From contig CAJBYO010000062.1 in NCBI GenBank assembly GCA_903959905.1, forward strand, positions 1 through 64,000: a stretch of 64,000 nucleotides of DNA, given 5' to 3'. This document shows, piece by piece, positions 32,790 to 40,484 of the stretch. The notes beneath the pieces were generated by a model that had not been told where the DNA came from, did not search any database, and saw nothing but the letters and a program-made list of their open reading frames with translations. The stretch is from an uncultured Bacteroidales bacterium (lineage in GTDB: Bacteria; Bacteroidota; Bacteroidia; Bacteroidales; FEN-979). Position numbers and translations under genes: made by a program. Position 1 is the stretch's first letter; each line of letters begins with the position of its first letter.

Positions 32790-32832
32790 GGTTATATGTT
32801 TTTCGTGCAGACCGTTAAGTAATGGCGCTGAT

Positions 32833-34731
32833 TTATACAAATCTTGTATCCCCCTGTTCGGTCAAAACCGGCAGGCTGATTTCAAACCGGCTCCCTTTCC
32901 CGGGTTCGCTTTCGATGCGAATATCGCCGTGGTGGGCGAGCACAATGGCTTTTACATAGCTTAAGCCCAGTCCAAACCCTTTGATATTGTGAATGTTACC
33001 TGATGTTACCCTGTAAAATTTATCAAACACTTTACGCTGTGCTTCCTGGCTCATACCCATTCCGCTATCATGAACCCCGAAGTAGAATTTCCCCGAACGG
33101 TTGAACGAAAATACCTCTATCTCGGGTCGCCCGGTTGAATATTTATTTGCATTATCAAGCAGGTTGAGCAGTACATTGCGGATATGGTCGGCATCGGCGT
33201 TTACGAATCCGTGGCCTGCTTCAAGCCTGGTTGTGATAACACCCTCACGCTTTTCAATCTGCAGGCGGTAATGGTCAACTGCCTTTTCAATCAGGTAGTT
33301 CATGTCAACCGCTGCAGGCATGAGTTTGAAATCCCTGCTGTCGAGCAAGGCCATCTGCAGCACCTGTTCAACCCGGGTATTCATTCGGTTGTTTTCCTCC
33401 TTGATGATCCGGGTAAAATTCTTTATTGTCTCTGGTTCGGAGATCACGCGGGGGTTGGTTATTGAGTCAGCCGCAATGGAAATGGTTGCAATAGGCGTTT
33501 TAAATTCATGGGTCATGTTGTTGATGAAATCAGTTTTGATATCCGATATCTTTTTCTGCCTGATCATGACCACGATACTGCCTCCTGACGACAGGATGAT
33601 GATCAGTGTAAAGATCACTGAGCCAAAAAGCAGCAGGGAAAGTGATTTCAGTACATGACTTTTTTGTCCCGGGAAAAAAACAAGAAGCATGTCGGGCTTC
33701 TGGAAAAGGTCGTTCGGGAAAAGGGAGACCCGGTGTTCGGAATCTTCATATGCACGCTTGAAATTGGAAGATCTTATCGGGATATGGTTGCTGTCGCTGG
33801 ACGGTGACATGACTGCAAATTCAAAAGGCAAATCAATTCCCTTATCCCTGAATGATTTGCTGAGTGTAGCCTGAAGGCTTTTTTTATTGATCCTTTGCTG
33901 AATCGGAGCAGGTTTCGTTTCAATGGCAATGGCCATTTGCTTTATTACATCCTGGATCTTCCGAGCCTTATTGTCAAGTTTCTGAATGTTGTTTTCCCTG
34001 TTGAGTTGTCGTTCCTTTTCGTTTCGGCGCTGGCGTTGAACAGCAACGGGCTGTCCGAATTGAGGTACTTTGTAATGCAGGTAATGCGGACCTGCCATTC
34101 CGGATGTCTCAATAATCACTTCAGATTCCCCAAAGTTATCCATGCCGAAACCCAGGCCGTCAGCATTGGATTCATCGCCAATGGCATTCATGTTCATCAT
34201 GGAATCAAGCCTGGCTATCTGGTCACCCCACTCAAAATTCATTTCAGGCGGTTGCATGGCTTGCATTTCCTGGAAAATCTGCTCCATTTTAATTGTTACG
34301 GAATCCTCCCCGTTTTGCACCGGAACCACATTATACTGGTATGAATAGTGTATGATGCCTGTTGGCGGATTCCCTGACGGAGGTGCGGGCCTCCGCTCGC
34401 GTGGTGGTGGCGGAGCATGCCTGGCCAAAGGCATTTCATTCAGCATCAGGAGTGAATCAAGCCGGTTTTTAATGGTTTGGCTGGTATCCTTTGAAAAGGC
34501 CTGCACAATGCGCATGATACTGTCCCCTTCAAAATTCCGGCTGATGAAGAACATGTTTTCACGGGCTTCAATTTTATTGACAACACTGCCCAGCGCATCG
34601 TTAACACTGCGTTCAAACTGCGCCTCTTTAACCTGGAAAGCATTGCGTATCCAGAAGAACTGCACCGCGATGATCCCGACGAGCGAAACGCAGATGCTTG
34701 CAATAAGAATATACAATATCCTTTTGTTCAT
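32833..34731 (-). CDS. Membrane histidine kinase (RprX-like)
   Basis: A 632-residue sensor kinase. Membrane segment near residues 5-27, a long periplasmic region with a proline-rich stretch, a second membrane segment near 360-390, HisKA with THEFKTPIATIS, and HATPase with NLLDNANKYS, DSGMGMS and GFGLGLSYV. It is larger than Bacteroides RprX because of the extended sensor region. A TATTTTTG box (34743-34736) with TTG at 34768-34766 ends 5 bases before the ATG, so a leaderless mRNA is possible. Confidence 0.9.
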   Translation of the reverse strand: MNKRILYILIASICVSLVGIIAVQFFWIRNAFQVKEAQFERSVNDALGSVVNKIEARENMFFISRNFEGDSIMRIVQAFSKDTSQTIKNRLDSLLMLNEMPLARHAPPPPRERRPAPPSGNPPTGIIHYSYQYNVVPVQNGEDSVTIKMEQIFQEMQAMQPPEMNFEWGDQIARLDSMMNMNAIGDESNADGLGFGMDNFGESEVIIETSGMAGPHYLHYKVPQFGQPVAVQRQRRNEKERQLNRENNIQKLDNKARKIQDVIKQMAIAIETKPAPIQQRINKKSLQATLSKSFRDKGIDLPFEFAVMSPSSDSNHIPIRSSNFKRAYEDSEHRVSLFPNDLFQKPDMLLVFFPGQKSHVLKSLSLLLFGSVIFTLIIILSSGGSIVVMIRQKKISDIKTDFINNMTHEFKTPIATISIAADSITNPRVISEPETIKNFTRIIKEENNRMNTRVEQVLQMALLDSRDFKLMPAAVDMNYLIEKAVDHYRLQIEKREGVITTRLEAGHGFVNADADHIRNVLLNLLDNANKYSTGRPEIEVFSFNRSGKFYFGVHDSGMGMSQEAQRKVFDKFYRVTSGNIHNIKGFGLGLSYVKAIVLAHHGDIRIESEPGKGSRFEISLPVLTEQGDTRFV

Positions 34732-34735
34732 GGTG

Positions 34736-34743
34736 CAAAAATA
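34736..34743 (-). promoter_or_regulatory. -7 box of the kinase-regulator operon
   Basis: TATTTTTG on the minus strand, with TTG 22 bases further upstream. The transcription start would fall almost at the ATG. Confidence 0.55.
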
Positions 34744-34770
34744 AGTAATCGGTTCTGCCTTTGGCCAAGA

Positions 34771-34807
34771 TTAACGTTTCATTAACCAACTTTAACGTTT
34801 AATTAAC
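34771..34807. promoter_or_regulatory. Four phased TTAAC boxes (response regulator sites)
   Basis: TTAAC occurs at 34771, 34782, 34792 and 34803, spaced 11, 10 and 11 bases, so all lie on one helix face. They form two copies of TTAACGTTTMATTAAC. This is the layout of OmpR/PhoB-family boxes. They lie between the divergent kinase gene and a secreted-protein gene, adjacent to both promoters. Confidence 0.75.
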
Positions 34808-34829
34808 ATTTTCAGGCACTTAACCGGGT

Positions 34830-34837
34830 TAGATTTG
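34830..34837 (+). promoter_or_regulatory. -7 box of the 34868 gene
   Basis: TAGATTTG, 30 bases before the ATG. The last TTAAC box sits near the -33 position, where an activator would contact RNA polymerase. Confidence 0.65.
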
Positions 34838-34867
34838 CATCACAAACTTAAAACAGGGAGGACTTGT

Positions 34868-35632
34868 ATGAAAAATATTCCATTCAGATTAAAAATGTCA
34901 GCCGTCGTGGCATTTGCCGCCATTTGGGTGCTCGGTTCAGGTAAACCTGCTACGGCCCAGGAAAAACCGGCAGGCGAGAAACAAAAAAAAGTGATTGTGA
35001 AGGTCATGAGCGACGACAACGGAACCACAACAGTTATTGACACCACCATGGAGTTTCCGGAAACTGCCATGGACGACTCCGTAAAACATGAGGTTGAAAA
35101 GGTGATTGAAATGAGCAGGGGCGGCAAACATGGCAGGATGAAAATAAATTGCATTCCCGGTGCCTACAGTTACAATTTTGATATGCCTTGCCCGCCTGAA
35201 TGCAGAATGCGTCTTGAAGACCTTGAAGACCTTGATTTTGATATGTCCGCAATGGGCGCTGACATGGAAAATATGATGTTTGAAGAAATGTCACCCAGGA
35301 TTGAACGAAGGATCATCAGGTCGGAGGGCGGAGGCCAGTCCCTGAATGATCTTTTAGGGGATATCCCCATGTCGCGGGTGAAAAATTACTCCATCAAAGA
35401 CACCAAAAACGGGAAAAGGATTGTCATCGATCTTGATGATTCGCCAGTTGTTGAGCGTCAGGACCGGGTAATCGTGATCCGCGACGGGGGACGCACATCA
35501 CACGGAGGAAATTATCCCCAGAAGAAAATGAGGGTTATTGTGAATACAGGTGATGATGATAAAAAGGGTGATGATCCGCAGGATCAGCAGGCACCGCCAC
35601 CACCACCGCCACCGCCACCCGTTAAAAAGTAA
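34868..35632 (+). CDS. Secreted protein of unknown function, acidic, Pro-rich tail
   Basis: A 254-residue protein with a signal peptide (MKNIPFRLKMSAVVAFAAIW and on to an Ala-x-Ala-like site near residue 31). The mature part is rich in Asp/Glu/Met, with short basic beta-like segments (RIVIDLD, RVIVIRDGG, MRVIVNTGDDD). It ends in nine consecutive prolines then VKK. GGGAGG precedes the ATG, which fixes the start. I do not recognise a domain. Its promoter carries the four TTAAC boxes, so it is probably the direct target of the neighbouring RprXY-like system, perhaps as a periplasmic feedback or envelope stress protein (inference). Confidence 0.72.
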   Translation: MKNIPFRLKMSAVVAFAAIWVLGSGKPATAQEKPAGEKQKKVIVKVMSDDNGTTTVIDTTMEFPETAMDDSVKHEVEKVIEMSRGGKHGRMKINCIPGAYSYNFDMPCPPECRMRLEDLEDLDFDMSAMGADMENMMFEEMSPRIERRIIRSEGGGQSLNDLLGDIPMSRVKNYSIKDTKNGKRIVIDLDDSPVVERQDRVIVIRDGGRTSHGGNYPQKKMRVIVNTGDDDKKGDDPQDQQAPPPPPPPPPVKK

Positions 35633-35713
35633 ACAATTCTGGTCCGGGGAATGCCCCTGACCAGCAATAACAATCGTTCTTTATACATACCATAGTTAGT
35701 ATTTTGCGCTCGA

Positions 35714-35742
35714 CTGCCGGCTGATTACCGGCAGTTTTTTTT
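35714..35742 (+). terminator. Rho-independent terminator, plus strand
   Basis: CTGCCGG, loop of 7, CCGGCAG, then T8. It ends the 34868 transcript. Confidence 0.93.
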
Positions 35743-35743
35743 G

Positions 35744-35771
35744 CAAAAAAAGACGGGGTCAGGCCCCGTCT
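35744..35771 (-). terminator. Rho-independent terminator of hydrogenase operon 3
   Basis: AGACGGGG, short loop, CCCCGTCT; on the minus strand the stem is followed by T7. It ends the hydCBA operon 3, directly abutting the opposite terminator. Confidence 0.92.
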
Positions 35772-35793
35772 TTCATCAGTTAGTGTAGGTTGT

Positions 35794-37587
35794 CTAGTAT
35801 CTCTTTCGGGGAGTGTAGTAAGTGTGCAGAAGTTCATGTGATTTATGCCCCAGGGGTTTTCCGAGAAACTCTTTATAGATCTCAGCAATCTCTGGGTTTT
35901 CGTGTGATTTCCTGACTGGCATGCCCATATCCTCTTCGTAAATGGCAGTTTTACGTTTGGCACGGATATCCTTATTGGTCGGAATTGGCTGACCTCCACC
36001 GCCAAGGCATCCGCCAGGGCAGGCCATCACTTCAATGAAATGATAAAATGCTTTGCCGTCTCTGACATTTTGCATCAGGGTTTTTGCATGTGCCAGGCCA
36101 TTGGCAACAGCACATTTCAACTCAACCCCTTCCAGGAAACTCCATTCAGGTTTTACTTTTTCAATTTTGATGGTGGCTTCACGAACCTCGCCTTCAGTAC
36201 CGCGGACAGGAACGATATTCAATCCGTCGAACGGAACTTCACGGCCGGTTACGATCTCATAGGCAGTACGGAGTGCAGCTTCCATAACTCCGCCGGTAGA
36301 ACCGAAAATAACGGCAGCCCCGGTGGATGATCCCATGAAACTGTCGAATTTTTCTTCGGGCAATTCCGCAAAGTCTAGGCCTGCCTGCCTGATCATGATA
36401 CCGAGTTCACGGGTGGTCAGCACAAAGTCAACATCTTTGTAACCGCTCGAGCGCATTTCAGGACGGTTGGCTTCAAACTTCTTTGCCGTACAAGGCATAA
36501 TGGAAACAGATACCACATTCTTCGGATCCAGTTTGCGCTTTTGCGTATAGTACGTTTTTGCAAGTGCTCCGAACATTTGCTGCGGTGATTTGCAGGTGGA
36601 GAGGTTTGGCAGATATTCAGGGAAGGTGTGTTCAATGAATTTGATCCAGCCGGGTGAGCATGATGTTGCCATCGGCAGAGAAACGGTTGGATCCTTGTCA
36701 ACGAGGGCTTTCTTGAGCCTGGTAAGCAGTTCATGACCCTCTTCAATGATGGTCAGGTCGGCAGTAAAATCGGTATCCAGCACCGAGCTGAAACCCAAAC
36801 GCCTGAGTGCCGCCACCATTTTTCCGGTAACGATCTTCCCGGTTTCCATGCCGAGTGCTTCGCCGAGTGCTACACGTACGGCAGGAGCGGTCTGCACAAC
36901 CACATGCTTGTTGGGGTCGTAAATGGCATCCCAGACCTGGTCGATGTAATTGCGTTCAATCAGGGCACCGGTCGGACAGCGGTTAACACATTGTCCGCAG
37001 TTGGTGCAAACCACCTCAAACAGGGAATGTTCAAAAAAGGTGGAGATCTTCATCTTGTTGCCTTTGTAAGCTACGCCTAAAGCGCTTACGCTCTGGAGCT
37101 CTTCGCATGTGCGAACACAACGCTGACAACGAATACAGCGGCTGTCATCCTTGATGATGGCTGTATTGAACATGTCGATTGTGTATTTTTTATCGGGTAC
37201 CAGGTCAAGAAAGAGGTGATCGCCGGTAAGCATCTGGGAGGCGAGCCCCTGGAGTTCGCAGTTGCCGTTCTTGTAACATTTGGTGCAGTCGGCATTGTGC
37301 TCTGAAAGCAGCAATTCCACGATATGTTTGCGGGCCATACGCACTTTCATGCTGTTGGTGTGGATCACCATTCCATCAGTGGCCGGTGTAGCACATGATG
37401 CAGGCAGGTTTCTTACTTTCTCCTGTTCAACGACGCAAACCCTGCAATTCCCGGCAACACACAGGTCTTCATGATAGCAAAGCGTGGGAATATGGATGTT
37501 CAGGTTGCGGGCTGCTTCAAGAATGGTGGTACCTTCTTCAACAGTGACATTGATACCGTCTATCGTCAGATTTATATTTTTAGCCAT
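35794..37587 (-). CDS. hydA: [FeFe] hydrogenase catalytic subunit, operon 3
   Basis: A 597-residue HydA/HndD-type subunit with an N-terminal [2Fe-2S] (CRVCVVE, SCATPA), a His-ligated cluster (HNADCTKCYKNGNC), two [4Fe-4S] motifs (CIRCQRCVRTC, CTNCGQCVNRC) and an H-domain. Motif L1 reads TSCSPGW: Cys310 is kept but the next residue, an H-cluster ligand in the reference numbering, is Ser311 (codon TCA, complement of 36655-36657). L2 MPCTAKKFE and L3 EVMACPGGCLGGGGQP are canonical. It is the last gene of operon 3 and is followed by a strong terminator. Confidence 0.95.
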   Translation of the reverse strand: MAKNINLTIDGINVTVEEGTTILEAARNLNIHIPTLCYHEDLCVAGNCRVCVVEQEKVRNLPASCATPATDGMVIHTNSMKVRMARKHIVELLLSEHNADCTKCYKNGNCELQGLASQMLTGDHLFLDLVPDKKYTIDMFNTAIIKDDSRCIRCQRCVRTCEELQSVSALGVAYKGNKMKISTFFEHSLFEVVCTNCGQCVNRCPTGALIERNYIDQVWDAIYDPNKHVVVQTAPAVRVALGEALGMETGKIVTGKMVAALRRLGFSSVLDTDFTADLTIIEEGHELLTRLKKALVDKDPTVSLPMATSCSPGWIKFIEHTFPEYLPNLSTCKSPQQMFGALAKTYYTQKRKLDPKNVVSVSIMPCTAKKFEANRPEMRSSGYKDVDFVLTTRELGIMIRQAGLDFAELPEEKFDSFMGSSTGAAVIFGSTGGVMEAALRTAYEIVTGREVPFDGLNIVPVRGTEGEVREATIKIEKVKPEWSFLEGVELKCAVANGLAHAKTLMQNVRDGKAFYHFIEVMACPGGCLGGGGQPIPTNKDIRAKRKTAIYEEDMGMPVRKSHENPEIAEIYKEFLGKPLGHKSHELLHTYYTPRKRY

Positions 37588-37617
37588 GACTTATATGAGT
37601 TTTTCGTGAATACTGAA

Positions 37618-38784
37618 TTAGTAGATCATCTCTTCCTTGAAGTTGTTCACAATGGAGGAGAATGAATTGGCAACCGATTGACCAAGCCCGCATTTTGCAG
37701 TGATTTTCATGCTCTCGCTGAGTTTCATGAGCTGATCCAGGTAAACCGCTTTCTTTTCACCTTTCTTCACTGCAACGATGCCTTTGAGCAACTGCTGGCA
37801 TCCCACACGGCAGGGGGTGCATTGTCCGCAGGATTCCTCCTCGAAAAACTCAAGGTAGTTGTGAAGCACGTTGTACATGGAGCGCGAACTGTTGAAGATC
37901 ATCATGGATCCGCCGGTTGGAACACCTTCAAACCCGATGACCGTATCTTTGAATTTTTTTCGCGGCACGCAAAATCCGGAAGCACCTCCAACCTGCACGG
38001 CCTTGGTGTCGCCATCGCCAAATTCATCCACAAACCTGTCGAGGGGCATGCCCAGTTCAAGTTCATAAATTCCCGGGATGGGGGTATCGCCTGAAACCGA
38101 GAACACTTTTGATCCGCGTGAGTCGGTTGTGCCGAGTTTTTTATACTGATCAGGGCCGAGGCGCATGATCATCAGTACGTTGACGAATGTTTCAACATTG
38201 TTGATCACGGTAGGCTTTTTCATAAAGCCGCTGGTGGTAGGGTAGGGTGGCTTGTTGCGGGGTTCGCCGCGTCCGCCTTCCATTGATTCAAAGAGGGCAC
38301 TTTCTTCGCCGCAGATGTATGCACCGGAGCCCATCCTTATTTCAATAGAGAAATCTAATCCAAGCTGTTTGGTGTGCTCATGATAGATCGCGAGTTCTTT
38401 CATCAACTCAGGCACCATGAATTTGTACTCTCCGCGGAGGTACATGTACCCTTTTTTTGCGCCGATAACTTTGCCGCAGATGGCCATTCCGGAGAAAACC
38501 TTGCGGGGTACCCTCAGCAGGATCTCCCTGTCTTTGAATGTTCCCGGCTCGCCTTCGTCGGCATTGCACACAACATATTTTTCTTCACCCGGGCTTTCTG
38601 CCGTAAATTTCCATTTCATGGCTGTGGGGAAACCTGCTCCTCCGCGGCCCCTGAGACCTGACTCAAGGAGGTCTTTCAGGATGTCTTCATTGGTACGGGC
38701 GAGGGTGGTCGCCAATATTTTATATTTTTCGTTGGAATATTCACCAAAGATAAGGTCAACTCTTTTTAGGGTTTGTTCTGACAT
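37618..38784 (-). CDS. hydB: Short NADH-binding flavoprotein subunit of hydrogenase, operon 3
   Basis: A 388-residue NuoF-type core: GRGGAGFPTAMKW, CNADEGEPGTFKDRE, GSGAYICGEESALF, SLBB region and ESCGQCTPCRVG...CGLG. It lacks both the N-terminal thioredoxin-like [2Fe-2S] domain and the C-terminal 2x[4Fe-4S] ferredoxin found in the other two HydB proteins. Electron flow through this complex must therefore differ: fewer clusters and perhaps no ferredoxin branch in HydB. Confidence 0.93.
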   Translation of the reverse strand: MSEQTLKRVDLIFGEYSNEKYKILATTLARTNEDILKDLLESGLRGRGGAGFPTAMKWKFTAESPGEEKYVVCNADEGEPGTFKDREILLRVPRKVFSGMAICGKVIGAKKGYMYLRGEYKFMVPELMKELAIYHEHTKQLGLDFSIEIRMGSGAYICGEESALFESMEGGRGEPRNKPPYPTTSGFMKKPTVINNVETFVNVLMIMRLGPDQYKKLGTTDSRGSKVFSVSGDTPIPGIYELELGMPLDRFVDEFGDGDTKAVQVGGASGFCVPRKKFKDTVIGFEGVPTGGSMMIFNSSRSMYNVLHNYLEFFEEESCGQCTPCRVGCQQLLKGIVAVKKGEKKAVYLDQLMKLSESMKITAKCGLGQSVANSFSSIVNNFKEEMIY

Positions 38785-38802
38785 GACATTGTCTCCTTTT
38801 TT

Positions 38803-39276
38803 CTATAAAGATGGTTTATTGATGTATTCGCTAATAATATCATGCACCTTTTCGGTGGTAAGGCCACTGTAAGGAGTGTCGTTGATCAGCATGGCAGGGC
38901 CTTCGTGGCACCAGCCGAGGCAGTTGGTTTCGAGCAGGGTGAACTTCTTGTTCGGGGTAGTTTCACCCACCTTGATCTTCAGCATGTCTTCAAGCGTCTG
39001 GATAATCGTTTTTTTGCCATGCATGTCGCAGGTGATGGTTTTACACACCCTGATGACGTATTCGCCACGGGGTTGCGTGTCAAGAAATGAATAGAACGTG
39101 GCAGTTCCGTATACCTGCGCTGCAGAAAGATCAAGCTCTTTTGCAATGTCTGTCATGCAGGTATCTGACAGGTAGTTGTTTCTCTCTACAACACCTTGAA
39201 GAATAGGAAGCAAACTGGCCCTTTCGCGTCCGTGTTTGTTCGCTAATTCCTTGATTAATGATTTGCAATCAGTCAT
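38803..39276 (-). CDS. hydC: NuoE-like [2Fe-2S] subunit of hydrogenase, operon 3
   Basis: A 157-residue subunit with CKTITC and CLGWC ligand motifs and YGTATFYSFLDTQPRGEY. It is the first gene of operon 3, with its promoter and Rex operator about 55-90 bases upstream. The gap to hydB is 18 bases. Confidence 0.93.
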   Translation of the reverse strand: MTDCKSLIKELANKHGRERASLLPILQGVVERNNYLSDTCMTDIAKELDLSAAQVYGTATFYSFLDTQPRGEYVIRVCKTITCDMHGKKTIIQTLEDMLKIKVGETTPNKKFTLLETNCLGWCHEGPAMLINDTPYSGLTTEKVHDIISEYINKPSL

Positions 39277-39329
39277 AATATATATTTTAAAGTGTTAATA
39301 TATAATAGTTTATGCTTGTTTTCCATCTA

Positions 39330-39347
39330 TTGTGAAAATATTAACAA
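39330..39347. promoter_or_regulatory. Rex operator of hydrogenase operon 3
   Basis: TTGTGAA-AATA-TTAACAA is an exact match to TTGTGAA-N4-TTMACAA. It lies just downstream of the predicted start (near 39353 on the minus strand), a position where a bound repressor blocks transcription. Confidence 0.88.
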
Positions 39348-39356
39348 ATTCCGACG

Positions 39357-39364
39357 CAAAGTTA
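39357..39364 (-). promoter_or_regulatory. -7 box of hydrogenase operon 3
   Basis: TAACTTTG on the minus strand, about 80 bases before the hydC ATG. A clear -33 TTG is not seen. Confidence 0.6.
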
Positions 39365-39453
39365 GTGTTTTTATTTGTTATTTAATTAACAGTACGAATG
39401 TTTTATGCTCTTTTTGTAATTTATAAGAAATCTAAATTATGGAAATTGTTTCC

Positions 39454-39617
39454 CGCAGATGTTTCTCGCAGATTTTCGCAGATTAAAGCGCAGATTAGAG
39501 CAGAAAAAGTGATCACCTGTGTGAATGACCATGTTCCTCCTCAATCTTTTATACATCAACTTTTAATCTGCCAAAATCTGCGCTTTAATCTGCGAAAATC
39601 TGCGAGAAATATCTGCG
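39454..39617. repeat. Large inverted repeat of CGCAGATT words
   Basis: The left arm 39454-39496 and right arm 39575-39617 are 43 bases each and complementary with one mismatch, around a 78-base loop. Each arm is built of several CGCAGAT words. It lies in the 400-base gap between hydC (leftward) and truA (rightward), upstream of the truA promoter. No transposase is associated. Confidence 0.9.
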
Positions 39618-39653
39618 AGAACTTTTGTCGTTTTACCAGCGCTCATAATTCCT

Positions 39654-39661
39654 TACATTTG
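39654..39661 (+). promoter_or_regulatory. -7 box of truA
   Basis: TACATTTG, 17 bases before the truA ATG. Confidence 0.55.
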
Positions 39662-39678
39662 CTACCATATATTATTCC

Positions 39679-40443
39679 ATGTATCCCTGCAGGTATTTCA
39701 TTCGGTTAGCCTATGATGGAACCAGGTTTCACGGCTGGCAGCGGCAACCCAACGGCATTACTGTTCAGCAAACACTGGAAGAGGCGATGACCATGATGCT
39801 GCGTACACCGATTCTGTTAACCGGCGCCGGGCGTACCGACACCGGTGTGCATGCCAGTGAGTTTTATGCACATTTTGAGATCAGCCGGATATTTGAACCG
39901 GTCGAATTGGAGAAACTGGTGTTTAAATTAAATGCTTACCTCAGCCATGATATAGCTGTGTATGCGATATTTCGGGTAAGCGGCGACGCCCATACAAGGT
40001 TCAGTGCCATCTCGAGAACTTACAAATATTACGTATCAAGGCTTCCTGATCCTTTCAGGCGGCCATTTGCACACTATATATACGGTGACATTGATGTTGG
40101 CCTCATGAACAGGGGTGCCGCATTGCTGATGGCGTACGATGATTTTACCTCGTTTTCAAAAGTGGATACAGATACAGCCACCAATATCTGCAGGATCAGC
40201 CAAGCACAGTGGGAAACAGAAGGTCCAGAGCTTGTATTCACCATAACCGCCGACCGCTTTCTGCGCAATATGGTGAGGGCGATCGTTGGCACACTGCTCC
40301 AGCTTGGTACCGGGAAAATATCGCTGGATGACCTGAAATTGATCATAGAAAGCAAAGACCGCTCCAGGGCTGGCGATTCGGCTGTTGCGAAAGGGCTTAC
40401 TTTGTGGAAGATCGTTTATCCGGAGGGGATGGAGGGGAGGTGA
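39679..40443 (+). CDS. truA: tRNA pseudouridine(38-40) synthase
   Basis: A 254-residue enzyme. GAGRTDTGVHA holds the catalytic Asp, FSAISRTYKYYVSR and DRFLRNMVRAIVGTLLQLG are family motifs. Length is standard. An 8-bp tandem repeat begins at its stop codon. Confidence 0.96.
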   Translation: MYPCRYFIRLAYDGTRFHGWQRQPNGITVQQTLEEAMTMMLRTPILLTGAGRTDTGVHASEFYAHFEISRIFEPVELEKLVFKLNAYLSHDIAVYAIFRVSGDAHTRFSAISRTYKYYVSRLPDPFRRPFAHYIYGDIDVGLMNRGAALLMAYDDFTSFSKVDTDTATNICRISQAQWETEGPELVFTITADRFLRNMVRAIVGTLLQLGTGKISLDDLKLIIESKDRSRAGDSAVAKGLTLWKIVYPEGMEGR

Positions 40444-40474
40444 CAGGCGGACAGGCGGACAAGCGGACAGGCGG
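40443..40474. repeat. 8-bp tandem repeat ACAGGCGG x4
   Basis: Four units (one with ACAAGCGG), beginning with the last base of the truA stop codon. It separates two convergent genes. Confidence 0.85.
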
Positions 40475-40484
40475 ACGAGTTTCG

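Noticed and set aside
15260-39347. Hydrogenase maturation genes hydE, hydF, hydG expected in the cluster
   Set aside because: No radical-SAM or HydF-like GTPase gene is present anywhere in the window; they must lie elsewhere.
39398-39709. 103-codon frame over the 43-bp inverted repeat
   Set aside because: It runs through both arms of the repeat and into truA in another frame; nothing protein-like is seen.
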